From Streptomyces misionensis (GTDB lineage: Bacteria; Actinomycetota; Actinomycetes; Streptomycetales; Streptomycetaceae): a DNA stretch of 64,000 nt. Each line of letters begins with the position of its first letter. The first letter of the stretch is position 1. Of this stretch, positions 17,652 to 26,133 are shown piece by piece. The position numbers were made by a program, and so were the translations under genes. Location: positions 2,124,501 to 2,188,500 of the forward strand of contig NZ_FNTD01000004.1 in assembly GCF_900104815.1 (NCBI RefSeq). The letters run 5' to 3'. The notes under the pieces were generated by a model. It worked only from the letters and a program-made list of their open reading frames with translations, was not told the DNA's origin and did no database searches.

Positions 17652-18056
17652 GTGATCGTCCGATCGTTCAAGGACATCGAAGGCACCGACCGGCACATCA
17701 AGTCCAAGTCGGGCACCTGGGAGAGCAAGCGCATCGTCCTGGCCAAGGAGCGGGTCGGCTTCTCCGTGCACGAGACCATCCTGTACGCGGGCACCGAGAC
17801 GCAGATGTGGTACGCCAACCACATCGAGGCCGTCGTCTGCACCAAGGGCGAGGCCGAGCTGACCGACCGCGAGACCGGCAAGACGTACACCATCACGCCT
17901 GGCACCATGTACCTCCTGGACGGGCACGAGCGGCACACGCTGCGCGTCAAGGAGGACTTCCACTGCATCTGCGTGTTCAACCCGCCCGTGACCGGACGGG
18001 AGGACCACGACGAGAACGGGGTGTACCCGCTGCTCACCGAGCCCGAGGAGGTGTGA
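17652..18056 (+). CDS. ectC: Ectoine synthase
   Basis: Cyclises N-gamma-acetyl-diaminobutyrate to ectoine. The 134-residue cupin has the EctC-typical opening ([17 protein letters not shown]), a metal-site region at [19 protein letters not shown], and the second cupin strand in [15 protein letters not shown] 17652 follows CAGGAGGAAG by a proper distance. Gaps of 31 nt to ectB and 6 nt to ectD fit an operon. Confidence 0.97.
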   Translation: MIVRSFKDIEGTDRHIKSKSGTWESKRIVLAKERVGFSVHETILYAGTETQMWYANHIEAVVCTKGEAELTDRETGKTYTITPGTMYLLDGHERHTLRVKEDFHCICVFNPPVTGREDHDENGVYPLLTEPEEV

Positions 18057-18062
18057 GGACCC

Positions 18063-18956
18063 ATGACCACCGCCACTGTGAAGGACCTCTACCCGACCCG
18101 CGGCAGCGCCGAGGTGACCGTCCCGCGCCAGGACCCGGTCCTCTGGGGCTCCCCCGACACGCCGGGACCGATCGCGGCGGCCGAACTCCAGTCGTACGAG
18201 CGTGACGGCTTCCTCGCCGTCGACCAGCTGATCGGTCCGGACGAGGTCGAGGTCTACCGCCGCGAGCTGGAGCGGCTGGTCGCCGACCCGGCGATCCGCT
18301 TCGACGAGCGCTCCATCGTGGAGCCGAAGTCCCAGGAGATCCGCTCGGTCTTCGAGGTGCACCGGATCAGCGAGGTGTTCGCGAACCTGGTGCGCGACGA
18401 GCGGGTGGTCGGCCGGGCCCGGCAGATCCTCGGCTCCGACGTGTACGTCCACCAGTCCCGGATCAATGTGAAGCCGGGCTTCGGGGCGAGCGGCTTCTAC
18501 TGGCACTCGGACTTCGAGACCTGGCACGCCGAGGACGGGCTGCCGAACATGCGCACGGTGTCCGTCTCGATCGCGCTGACCGAGAACTTCGACACCAACG
18601 GCGGCCTGATGATCATGCCGGGCTCGCACCGGACGTTCCTGGGCTGTGCCGGTGAGACGCCCAAGGACAACTACAAGAAGTCGCTCCAGATGCAGGACGC
18701 GGGCACCCCGTCCGACGAGGCGCTGACCAAGCTGGCGGGCGAGTACGGCATCCGGCTGTTCACCGGCAGGCCGGGCTCGGCGACCTGGTTCGACTGCAAC
18801 TGCATGCACGGCTCCGGCGACAACATCACGCCGTACCCGCGCAGCAACGTCTTCATCGTGTTCAACAGCGTGGAGAACACGGCGGTGGAGCCGTTCGCGG
18901 CGCCGGTGCGCCGGCCGGAGTTCATCGGCGCGCGCGACTTCACCCCGGTGCGGTAG
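18063..18956 (+). CDS. ectD: Ectoine 5-hydroxylase
   Basis: Non-heme Fe(II)/2-oxoglutarate dioxygenase that makes 5-hydroxyectoine. The 297-residue protein shows the iron ligands H-x-D in FYWHSDFETWHAEDG near residue 147 and the distal His in NCMHGSGDNITPYPRSN, the 2-oxoglutarate-binding Arg being in that last segment. Other EctD marks are VHQSRINVKPGFGASGFYW and GGLMIMPGSHRTF. It is the last ect gene, 6 nt after ectC, followed by a 17-bp hairpin. The set lacks ask_ect and an ectR-type regulator in this window. Confidence 0.97.
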   Translation: MTTATVKDLYPTRGSAEVTVPRQDPVLWGSPDTPGPIAAAELQSYERDGFLAVDQLIGPDEVEVYRRELERLVADPAIRFDERSIVEPKSQEIRSVFEVHRISEVFANLVRDERVVGRARQILGSDVYVHQSRINVKPGFGASGFYWHSDFETWHAEDGLPNMRTVSVSIALTENFDTNGGLMIMPGSHRTFLGCAGETPKDNYKKSLQMQDAGTPSDEALTKLAGEYGIRLFTGRPGSATWFDCNCMHGSGDNITPYPRSNVFIVFNSVENTAVEPFAAPVRRPEFIGARDFTPVR

Positions 18957-18968
18957 GCGCCTTCGGTC

Positions 18969-19014
18969 ACCGGGCCGGGGCCGCCGCGTGTGGGACGGGC
19001 GGCCCCGGCCCGGT
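18969..19014. terminator. Bidirectional hairpin between ectD and the next gene
   Basis: A perfect 17-bp stem (18969-18985 with 18998-19014) encloses a 12-nt loop. It lies 12 nt after the ectD stop and directly beside the stop of the convergent aminotransferase gene, so it can serve both strands. Confidence 0.85.
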
Positions 19015-19020
19015 CATGTC

Positions 19021-20073
19021 TCAGCCGGCCAGCACGTCGAGCAGCCGGTCCACGTCCGCCGCCGTGTTGTACAGGTGGAAGGACGCGCGCAGGTTGCCCG
19101 CCCGGTTGGAGACCTCGATGCCGGCCCGGCTCAGCTCCGCCTGCCTGCCGCCGAGTCCGGGCACGGAGACGATCGCCGAGCCGGGCGCGGGCAGCGGTTC
19201 GTGCCCGAGCCCGGCGAGCCCGCGCCGGAAGCGGTCGGCGAGGGCCAGGTCGTGCTCGCGTACGGCGGCCACGCCCAGCTCCTCGAACAGCGTGAGCGAG
19301 CTGTGCACCCCGGTGTAGGTGAACAGGCCGGGGCTGACGTCGAACCGGCGGGCGCAGTGGGCGAGTTCGGCGACCGGGCCGTAGCAGCTGTCCCACGGCT
19401 GCTCGGCCGCGACCCAGCCCGCGAGCAGCGGGGTCAGCTCGCCGAAGTCCTCGGGGACCACGAGGAAGGCCGCCCCGTGCGGGCCGAGCAGCCACTTGAA
19501 GGTGGTCGCCACCGTGTAGTCGTAGCCGTCCGCGTCGACGGGCAGCCATCCTGCGGCCTGGGAGAAGTCGACGTAGGTGCGCGCGCCGTGGGTGCGGGCC
19601 GCCTCGCGCAGCGCGGCGAGGTCGGCGATCCGGCCGTCGGCGGACTGGGCGGCGCTCACCGCGACCAGCGCGGTGCCGGGCCGCACGGACTCCGCGAGCC
19701 GTTCCAGCGGCACGGCGCGCACCTTGAGGTCGCCGCGCACGTGGAAGGGGTTCACCACCGAGGTGAACTCGTCCTCGGCGGTGAGGACTTCGGCGCCCGC
19801 GGGCAGCGCGGCCGCGATCAGACCGGTCTGCGCGGCGACGGACGGGCCGGCCGCCACCCGGGTGACCGGGACCCCGGCGAGGCGGGCGAAGGCGGCCCGG
19901 GCGTGCTCGACGTTCTCGAACAGCGGGTCCAGCGGCCGCCCCTCGGCCCGCAGCTCCGTCGCCTCCCGCAGGGCGGTGACGGTACGGGCCGGGAGCAGGC
20001 CGCTGGTCGCGGTGTTCAGATAGGTGTTCTTCGGGCGGAACTCGGCGCGGACGAGGCTCTCGAAGGTCTCCAT
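19021..20073 (-). CDS. Class V aminotransferase / cysteine desulfurase-fold enzyme
   Basis: PLP enzyme of about 350 residues. Features include NTATSGLLPARTV near the start, the PLP ring Asp in YVDFSQAAGWLPVDAD, and the lysine in YTVATTFKWLLGPHGAAFL. This pattern marks the class V group that includes kynureninase and isopenicillin epimerase-like proteins; the substrate cannot be told. ATG 20073 (METFESL) is preferred because homologous sequence begins there; CACAGT lies 6 nt upstream. An ATG at 20109 after GGGGAAAGG is the alternative. It is convergent to ectD. Confidence 0.82.
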   Translation of the reverse strand: METFESLVRAEFRPKNTYLNTATSGLLPARTVTALREATELRAEGRPLDPLFENVEHARAAFARLAGVPVTRVAAGPSVAAQTGLIAAALPAGAEVLTAEDEFTSVVNPFHVRGDLKVRAVPLERLAESVRPGTALVAVSAAQSADGRIADLAALREAARTHGARTYVDFSQAAGWLPVDADGYDYTVATTFKWLLGPHGAAFLVVPEDFGELTPLLAGWVAAEQPWDSCYGPVAELAHCARRFDVSPGLFTYTGVHSSLTLFEELGVAAVREHDLALADRFRRGLAGLGHEPLPAPGSAIVSVPGLGGRQAELSRAGIEVSNRAGNLRASFHLYNTAADVDRLLDVLAG

Positions 20074-20169
20074 GAGCCCACTGTGCGGGCCGGAACGGGC
20101 CCCGTCCATCGCGCCTTTCCCCGGCGAGCGGCCAAGCTCTGCTTATACGACCGCCGCGGCCTGCGGTTT

Positions 20170-20889
20170 TCAGTCCTGCCGCGGCACCGCGCACCCGTCC
20201 GGGCCGCACGCCTCGGCGTCCTGCCGGTCGACCGGCTTCAGCGGGGTCTGCTCGCCCCAGGCCTGGGTGAGCGCCTGGGTGAACACCTCGGCGGGCTGGG
20301 CGCCGGAGACGCCGTAGGTGCGGTCGAGGACGAAGAAGGGCACACCGGTCGCCCCGAGCCGGGCGGCCTCGCGCTCGTCGGCGCGGACCGCGTCGGCGTA
20401 GGCCTCCGGGTCGGCGAGCACCGCGCGCGCCCGGTCGGCGTCGAGCCCGGCCTCCACGGCCAGCTCCACCAGCCGCTCGTCGCCCTCGGCGAAGACCGAC
20501 CGCTCCTCGGCGAAGTTGGCCCGGTACAGGATCTGGATCAGCTCGTCCTGCCTGCCGTGCTCCTTGGCGAGGTGCAGCAGGCGGTGCATGTCGAAGGTGT
20601 TGCCGTGGTCGCGGCCCCGGGTGCGGTAGTCCAGGCCCTCGGCGGCGGCCTGGGCGCCCAGGTTGTCCTCGCCGGCTTCGGCCTGCGCCTCGCTCATGCC
20701 GTACTTCCTGGTCAGCATGGTGAGCACGGACTCGACGTCACCCTTGGCACGGCCCGGGTCCAGCTCGAAGGAGCGGTGCACCACCTCGACCTCGTCGCGG
20801 TGCGGGAAGGCGGCGAGCGCCTTCTCGAAGCGGGCCTTGCCCACGTAGCACCAGGGGCAGGCGATGTCGCTCCAGATCTCGACGCGCAT
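20170..20889 (-). CDS. DsbA family oxidoreductase (FrnE-like)
   Basis: Thioredoxin-fold protein of 239 residues without a signal peptide, so cytoplasmic. It opens with the strand VEIWSDIACPWCYVGK that carries the CPWC redox motif, has the helical insertion of the DsbA fold, and the cis-Pro in GATGVPFFVLDRTYGVSG. This is the FrnE/2-hydroxychromene isomerase-like branch. An extra Cys pair occurs at the C-terminus (ACGPDGC). GGAGAG lies upstream of the ATG. Confidence 0.87.
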   Translation of the reverse strand: MRVEIWSDIACPWCYVGKARFEKALAAFPHRDEVEVVHRSFELDPGRAKGDVESVLTMLTRKYGMSEAQAEAGEDNLGAQAAAEGLDYRTRGRDHGNTFDMHRLLHLAKEHGRQDELIQILYRANFAEERSVFAEGDERLVELAVEAGLDADRARAVLADPEAYADAVRADEREAARLGATGVPFFVLDRTYGVSGAQPAEVFTQALTQAWGEQTPLKPVDRQDAEACGPDGCAVPRQD

Positions 20890-20963
20890 GTCTTCGTTCT
20901 CTCCAGGTCGTACGGGCGCGGAGCCGCTCTCCGCCCGATACGTGAACGTTCAAGTGCCGCTGG

Positions 20964-21473
20964 TCATTCCGCCGGCGGCACGGCGTACCGCAGGAAGAGG
21001 TGGTGGTCGCCCTCGGCCGGCGGGTTCTCCGGGTCGGGCACCCAGCCCTGCCGGGCGTAGAAGCCCTGGGCCCGCAGGTTGTCCACGTGGACGTCGAGCA
21101 CGGCGGTGCGCCGTCCTCCGGCCCGCCATTCCCCGGCGCAGGCCGCGTGCAGGGCGGTGCCGATGCCGGCCCGCCAGCGGTCGGGGTCGACATGGAACTG
21201 GAACAGCTTGACGGTGGCCGGGCCGGCTCCGTCCGGGGTGCGGAAGGAGGCGATCCCGACGAGCCGCCCCGCCCGCAGGGCGCACAGCACCCGCCCGTCC
21301 GGGCGCTCGATGGATCGCCGCCACGCCTTGACCCAGTCGAAGTCCGCCTGCGGCACCCCGTCCGGGTAGTAGGTCGAGCGGGCCCGCAGGTGCAGCGCGG
21401 CGACGGCCTCGGCCTCGGCGGGCAGCGCGGCGCGGATCCGCAGGGCGCCCCGGTCGTCTCGTGTCGCGGTCAT
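20964..21473 (-). CDS. GNAT family N-acetyltransferase
   Basis: A 169-residue acetyl-CoA-dependent transferase. IRAALPAEAEAVAALHLRA marks strand 1 and helix 1; the pyrophosphate-binding loop is RWRAGIGTALHAAC (an R/Q-x-x-G-x-G/A-like stretch), followed by LDVHVDNLRAQGFYARQGW, the classic strand 5 and helix 4. Substrate unknown. It lies 74 bp upstream of the DsbA-like gene on the same strand. No Shine-Dalgarno is obvious before the ATG. Confidence 0.82.
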   Translation of the reverse strand: MTATRDDRGALRIRAALPAEAEAVAALHLRARSTYYPDGVPQADFDWVKAWRRSIERPDGRVLCALRAGRLVGIASFRTPDGAGPATVKLFQFHVDPDRWRAGIGTALHAACAGEWRAGGRRTAVLDVHVDNLRAQGFYARQGWVPDPENPPAEGDHHLFLRYAVPPAE

Positions 21474-21508
21474 GCGGCAGGGGACGTCCGCCCGGGCCCC
21501 CGCGGTTC

Positions 21509-23038
21509 CTACCGCTCCAGGACTCCCTTGAACCGCCGGGGGACGCCGAGCGGGTTGTCGTCCCGCAGCTCGGGCGGCAGCAGGGCCGGCGGGGTGTTCT
21601 GGTAGGCGACCGGGCGCAGCCAGCGCTCGATCGCCGTACCGCCCACCGACGTCGACGTCGAGGTGCTGGCCGGGTAGGGGCCGCCGTGGTGCTGGGCGGG
21701 GGCCACGGCGACGCCGGTCGGCCAGGCGTCGACGACCACGCGGCCGGCCAGGGTGGTGAGCAGGGCGAGGAGTTCACCGGCCGTGCCCGCTCCGCCGGCC
21801 TCCCCGGCGGAGAGGTGGACCGTGGCCGAGAGGGTGCCGGGCAGCCGGGACAGGACGGCCGTGGCCTGTGCCTCGTCCGTGTAGCGGGCCACCACCGTGA
21901 CCGGGCCGAAGCACTCCTCCAGGAGCAGGTCGTGGGCCCCCGGCGCGGTCAGCCTGTCCGCCGGCACCGTGAGGAAGCCCGCGCTGACCAGGTGTTCGCC
22001 GCAGGCGCCCGGGGTCACCGGGGACGCCACGTCGGGCAGGGCGGCGCGCTCGCGGACTCCGGCGACGAAGGCGTCGCGGATGCGGTGGTCGAGCGGCACC
22101 CCGGCCTCGGTGGCGCTCACCGCGTCGGTCAGGTGCTTCAGCACGTCGTCGCCCGCCGCCCCGGAGGGCACCAGGACCAGGCCGGGCTTCACACAGAACT
22201 GGCCGACGCCGAGGGTGGCCGAGGCGGCCAGGCCGGTGCCCAGTTCCTCGGCACGCTCGGCCGCCGCGGCCTCGGTGATCAGGACCGGGTTGAGCGAGCC
22301 GAGTTCGCCGTGGAAGGGGATCGGCACCGGGCGCGCGGCGGCGGCGTCGTACAGGGCGCGCCCGCCGCGCGGCGAACCGGTGAAGCCCGCGGCGGCGACC
22401 AGCGGGTGCCCGATCAGTTCGACGCCCGCGTCGAAGCCGTGCACCAGGCCGAGGACGCCCTCGGGGATGCCGTGTTCGGCGGCGGCCCGGCGCAGCACCT
22501 TGGCGACCAGTTCGGACAGGGCCGGGTGGTCCGGGTGGGCCTTGACGACGACCGGGCAGCCCGCGGCCAGCGCGCTCGCGGTGTCGCCGCCCGCGACGGA
22601 GAAGGCGAAGGGGAAGTTGGACGCGCCGTAGACAGCCACGACGCCGAGCGGGACCTTCCAGCGGCGCAGGTCCGGGACGGGCGGGGTGGCGGCGGGGTCC
22701 GGGTGGTCGATGACGACGTCCAGGAAGGCGCCCTCCTCGACGATGTCCGCGAAGGCCCGCAACTGGTAGGCGGTGCGGGCGAGTTCGCCGGTCAGCCGGA
22801 CCGGGCCCAGCGCGGTCTCGGCGTCGGCGGTCTCCACCAGGCCCTCCCGGGCCGCCTCCAGGCCCGCGGCGGCCGAGCGCAGGAAGGCGGAGCGGACGGC
22901 GCGCCGGGCGAGGGCGCCGCGCGCGGCGTGCGCCGCCCGGACGACCGCGTCCACCTCCTGGGCCGTGGCCTCGACCGCGACCTGTTCCCGCCGCTTCCCG
23001 GTACGCGGGTCGACACTCCAGACTGGTGCTGCTGCCAC
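21509..23038 (-). CDS. Aldehyde dehydrogenase (2-oxoglutarate semialdehyde dehydrogenase type)
   Basis: NAD(P)-dependent oxidation of an aldehyde; 509 residues. The cofactor-binding lobe shows FAFSVAGGDTASALAAGCPVV and AGFTGSPRGG, the general base Glu is in HGELGSLNPV, and the nucleophile Cys in GVGQFCVKPG near residue 282. This FCxxPG form is typical of ketoglutarate semialdehyde dehydrogenases that end pentose, glucarate or hydroxyproline pathways, though no such pathway genes are adjacent. I chose GTG 23038, with GGGAGGGA six bases upstream, over an upstream ATG at 23176. It is divergent from an IclR regulator with a dyad between them. Confidence 0.88.
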   Translation of the reverse strand: MAAAPVWSVDPRTGKRREQVAVEATAQEVDAVVRAAHAARGALARRAVRSAFLRSAAAGLEAAREGLVETADAETALGPVRLTGELARTAYQLRAFADIVEEGAFLDVVIDHPDPAATPPVPDLRRWKVPLGVVAVYGASNFPFAFSVAGGDTASALAAGCPVVVKAHPDHPALSELVAKVLRRAAAEHGIPEGVLGLVHGFDAGVELIGHPLVAAAGFTGSPRGGRALYDAAAARPVPIPFHGELGSLNPVLITEAAAAERAEELGTGLAASATLGVGQFCVKPGLVLVPSGAAGDDVLKHLTDAVSATEAGVPLDHRIRDAFVAGVRERAALPDVASPVTPGACGEHLVSAGFLTVPADRLTAPGAHDLLLEECFGPVTVVARYTDEAQATAVLSRLPGTLSATVHLSAGEAGGAGTAGELLALLTTLAGRVVVDAWPTGVAVAPAQHHGGPYPASTSTSTSVGGTAIERWLRPVAYQNTPPALLPPELRDDNPLGVPRRFKGVLER

Positions 23039-23084
23039 CGCGGGTCCCTCCCAAAAGGCCGCACTTGACCGGGTCAGCCCGAGC

Positions 23085-23110
23085 ACGCCGTTCGCTATGC
23101 TGAACGGCGT
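23085..23110. promoter_or_regulatory. Operator-like inverted repeat in the IclR/dehydrogenase divergent region
   Basis: ACGCCGTTC (23085-23093) and GAACGGCGT (23102-23110) form perfect 9-bp arms around an 8-nt spacer. A further half-site-like GAACACG follows at 23121, in the same ATGCTGAAC context as the right arm, 19 bp away. The position between both genes suits autoregulation by the IclR protein. Confidence 0.65.
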
Positions 23111-23181
23111 TTCTGATGCTGAACACGCTGCTCGGAGACTGTATATCTCAGGTCCTCGTCGAATCGAAGGGGTCAAGGGCG

Positions 23182-23955
23182 ATGACGGCAGGCGACGCGG
23201 GGGGCGGGGCGCAGGTCAAGTCCGCGGTACGGACGGTCGAACTGCTGGAGTACTTCGCCGGCCGCCCCGGGATGCACTCCCTCGCGGCCGTCCAGGAGGC
23301 CGTCGGCTACCCCAAGTCCAGCCTGTACATGCTGCTGCGCACCCTGGTCGAGCTGGGCTGGGTGGAGACGGACGCGACGGGCACGCGCTACGGCATCGGG
23401 GTGCGGGCGCTGCTCGTCGGCACCTCCTACATCGACGGCGACGAGGTGGTGGCCGCCGCCCGCCCGGCCCTGGACCGGCTCTCCGAGGACACCACGGAGA
23501 CCATCCACCTGGCCCGCCTCGACGGCACCAGCGTCGTCTACCTGGCCACCCGCCCGTCCCAGCACTATCTGCGCCCCTTCACCCGGGTCGGGCGCCGGCT
23601 CCCGGCCCACTCCACCTCCCTGGGCAAGGCGATCCTCGCCACGTACGACGACGAGGAGGTGCGCAAGATGCTGCCCGCGACCCTGCCGTCGCTCACCGAG
23701 CACACCCTCACCGACCGGGAGGAGCTGATCGAGGAGCTGCGCCAGGTGCGGGAGCGGGGCTTCGCGGTCGACCGCGAGGAGAACACGGTGGGGCTGCGCT
23801 GCTTCGGCGTGGCCATCCCGTACCGCACCCCGGCGCGCGACGCCGTCAGCTGCTCGGTGCCGGTGGCCCGGCTGACTCCCGACCATGAGCGGACGATCAG
23901 GGACGCGCTGTTTGACGCGCGCGAACGGCTGGCGACGGCGACGCGGAGGCTGTGA
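23182..23955 (+). CDS. IclR family transcriptional regulator
   Basis: A 257-residue regulator. Residues 10-75 are a winged helix-turn-helix (VKSAVRTVELLEYFAG, then LAAVQEAVGYPKSSLYMLLRTL). The rest is the IclR effector-binding domain with RPALDRLSEDTTETIHLARLDG, GRRLPAHSTSLGKAILA and VAIPYRTPARDAVSCSVPVARLT. ATG 23182 is preferred over 23116: GAAGGGG lies upstream and conserved sequence starts just after. Divergent from the aldehyde dehydrogenase, which it likely controls. Confidence 0.9.
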   Translation: MTAGDAGGGAQVKSAVRTVELLEYFAGRPGMHSLAAVQEAVGYPKSSLYMLLRTLVELGWVETDATGTRYGIGVRALLVGTSYIDGDEVVAAARPALDRLSEDTTETIHLARLDGTSVVYLATRPSQHYLRPFTRVGRRLPAHSTSLGKAILATYDDEEVRKMLPATLPSLTEHTLTDREELIEELRQVRERGFAVDREENTVGLRCFGVAIPYRTPARDAVSCSVPVARLTPDHERTIRDALFDARERLATATRRL

Positions 23956-23988
23956 GCGCGGCGAGCGCCGCACGCGGTCCGGCCGTCG

Positions 23989-23994
23989 TAGTCT
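23989..23994 (+). promoter_or_regulatory. Candidate leaderless -10 box of GNAT gene at 24003
   Basis: TAGTCT ends 8 nt before the ATG at 24003 and no ribosome site lies between. Confidence 0.4.
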
Positions 23995-24002
23995 CGGGCC
24001 CC

Positions 24003-24497
24003 ATGGAGATCGCGCTGCGGATGGTGGAGGACGAGGATCTGCCGGTCTTCTTCCGGCAGATGACGGACCCGGAGTCGCTCCGGATGGCCGCGTTCGGCCC
24101 GAAGGACCCGACCGACCGGGACGCCTTCGAGGCACACCTCAAACGCGTGCGGGCCTCCGGCGACGTGCTGCGCACCGTGCTGGCCGACGGACGGGTGGCC
24201 GGCAGCGCGGCGGTCTACGGCGAACCCGGCGAGCGCGAGGTGACGTACTGGATCGACCGCGGGTACTGGGGCCGGGGTGTGGCGACGGCCGCGCTGCGGG
24301 CGCTGCTCGCCGAGGTCCCGGAGCGGCCGCTGTACGCGCGGGCGGCGGCGGACAACGCCGCCTCGCTGCGGGTCCTCGCCAAGTGCGGCTTCCGCGAGAC
24401 CGCCCGCGCCCGGGGCTTCGCCAACGGCCGGGGCCGGGAGATCGACGAGGTGGTGCTCGTCCTGGCGGCCGGCGCGCGGGACGAGGCGGACACCTGA
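24003..24497 (+). CDS. GNAT family N-acetyltransferase (RimJ-like)
   Basis: A 164-residue acetyltransferase of the RimJ/RimL-like group. MEIALRMVEDEDLPVFFRQMTD forms the start, YWIDRGYWGRGVATAALRALL is the acetyl-CoA loop, and ADNAASLRVLAKCGFRETAR the final strand-helix pair common to N-terminal or small-molecule acetylases. ATG 24003 fits; an upstream frame to 23952 lacks homology and ribosome site. It runs with the iclR gene 47 bp upstream but seems to have its own leaderless promoter. Confidence 0.83.
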   Translation: MEIALRMVEDEDLPVFFRQMTDPESLRMAAFGPKDPTDRDAFEAHLKRVRASGDVLRTVLADGRVAGSAAVYGEPGEREVTYWIDRGYWGRGVATAALRALLAEVPERPLYARAAADNAASLRVLAKCGFRETARARGFANGRGREIDEVVLVLAAGARDEADT

Positions 24498-24571
24498 CCG
24501 CAAGATGAGCGGGCGATGAGAAATCGGCCGGACGGGAACGTTCCGCCCGTTCGGCTCGTCTGTCGGTCGGG

Positions 24572-26029
24572 ATGAACAAGACGATCAGACGGGCGTCCGT
24601 CTTCGCGCTGCTGCTCGTGCTCGCCCTGCTGGTGCGGGCGACCTGGGTGCAGTTCTACGACGGCAAGGCCCTCGCGGACGACACGCTCAACCGGCGCGGC
24701 GCGATCGAGACGTACTCGCGGCCGCTGGGGAACATCATCGTGGCCGGGAACGCGATCACCGGCTCCGCCAGGACGAAGGGAGGCGACCTCGCGTACAAGC
24801 GGACCTACACGGACGGCGCGCTGTACGCGGCGGTGACCGGCTATGCGTCACAGGCGTACGCGCCCACACAGCTGGAGGGCATCTACACGGACCTGCTCAA
24901 CGGCACCGACCCCCGGCTCAAGACGGTGATGGACACCCTGACCGGCGAGCGGGCCTCCCCCGGGGACGTGGTCACCACCATCGACCCGGCCGTGCAGAAG
25001 GCGGGTTACCGCGCCCTCGGCGGCAAGAAGGGCGGCGCCGTCGCGATCGACCCCAGGACCGGCCGCATCCTCGCGGCGGTCTCGACGCCGTCGTACGACC
25101 CCTCGGCGCTCACCGACGCCAACACGGCCGGGCCGTCCTGGCAGCGGCTCAACGCGGACCCGGACAAGCCGCTGACCAACCGCGCGCTGCGCCAGCCGCT
25201 GCCGCCGGGCTCCACGTTCAAGCTGGTGGTGGCCTCGGCCGCGCTGGAGAGCGGGCTGTACAAGGACGTGGACCAGCGCACCGACAGCCCCAACCCGTAC
25301 CGGCTGCCGGGCACCGTGCGCGACATGGACAACGAGAACCCCTCGGCGCCCTGCGCGAACGCCTCCATCCGGGTCGCCCTCCAGTACTCCTGCAACAACG
25401 TGTTCGCCAAGATGGCCGTCGACCTGGGGCAGGACAAGGTGCGGGCCATGGCCGAGAAGTTCGGCTTCAACGACGACCACCAGGACGTGCCGGTGCGCGC
25501 GTACACCAGCGTCTACCCCACCGGCATGGACAAGTCCTCGACCGGTCTGACGGGCATCGGCCAGTACGACGTCACCGCGACCCCGCTGCAGATGGCCATG
25601 GTGTCCGCGGCGCTCGCCAACGGCGGCGAACTCGTCTCCCCGCACATGGTGTCGCGCACCGTCGACAGCGGCGGTGACGTGGTGCAGGACTACGACGGCC
25701 ACACCACGACCAAGCGGATCGTCAGCGCCCGGACCGCCGCCCAGCTCCAGTCGGCCATGGAGACCGTGGTGAAGGACGGCACCGGCACCAACGCGCTGAT
25801 CGACGGGGTGACCGTCGGCGGCAAGACGGGTACCGCGCAGCACGGCGAGAACAACAGCAAGACGCCGTACGCCTGGTTCACCGCGTTCGGCAAGTCCGAC
25901 AGCACCGGCAAGGAGGTGGCCGTCGCGGTGATGGTCGAGCAGTCGGACGCGGCGCGCTCGGAGGTCAGCGGCAACGGGCTGGCGGCGCCGGTGGCCAGGG
26001 CGATGATGGCGGCGGCGCTCAAGGGCTGA
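24572..26029 (+). CDS. Class B penicillin-binding protein (PbpA/PBP2-like transpeptidase)
   Basis: Membrane-anchored D,D-transpeptidase of 485 residues for peptidoglycan cross-linking. Residues 9-25 are the single membrane anchor, followed by a short dimerisation domain with RGAIETYSRPLGNI. The catalytic motifs are the SxxK in PGSTFKLVVAS near residue 214, SCN in LQYSCNNVFAKMA near 273, and KTGT in VGGKTGTAQHG near 418. It stands alone without the RodA/FtsW partner usual for the main Streptomyces pbpA, so it is likely a paralogue used in differentiation or stress. Confidence 0.92.
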   Translation: MNKTIRRASVFALLLVLALLVRATWVQFYDGKALADDTLNRRGAIETYSRPLGNIIVAGNAITGSARTKGGDLAYKRTYTDGALYAAVTGYASQAYAPTQLEGIYTDLLNGTDPRLKTVMDTLTGERASPGDVVTTIDPAVQKAGYRALGGKKGGAVAIDPRTGRILAAVSTPSYDPSALTDANTAGPSWQRLNADPDKPLTNRALRQPLPPGSTFKLVVASAALESGLYKDVDQRTDSPNPYRLPGTVRDMDNENPSAPCANASIRVALQYSCNNVFAKMAVDLGQDKVRAMAEKFGFNDDHQDVPVRAYTSVYPTGMDKSSTGLTGIGQYDVTATPLQMAMVSAALANGGELVSPHMVSRTVDSGGDVVQDYDGHTTTKRIVSARTAAQLQSAMETVVKDGTGTNALIDGVTVGGKTGTAQHGENNSKTPYAWFTAFGKSDSTGKEVAVAVMVEQSDAARSEVSGNGLAAPVARAMMAAALKG

Positions 26030-26039
26030 CGACGACCGC

Positions 26040-26074
26040 GCCCCCGCCGCGGCGCCGTGCGCGCGGGCGGGGGC
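26040..26074 (+). terminator. Hairpin after the class B PBP gene
   Basis: GCCCCCGCC (26040-26048) pairs perfectly with GGCGGGGGC (26066-26074), 11 nt past the stop. The 17-nt loop is itself GC-rich. Confidence 0.5.
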
Positions 26075-26133
26075 GGTGGCCGTCAGGGGGTTCCGGGGGC
26101 CTCGCGGCCGGCTCCGAAGACGTCCGGGCGGCC

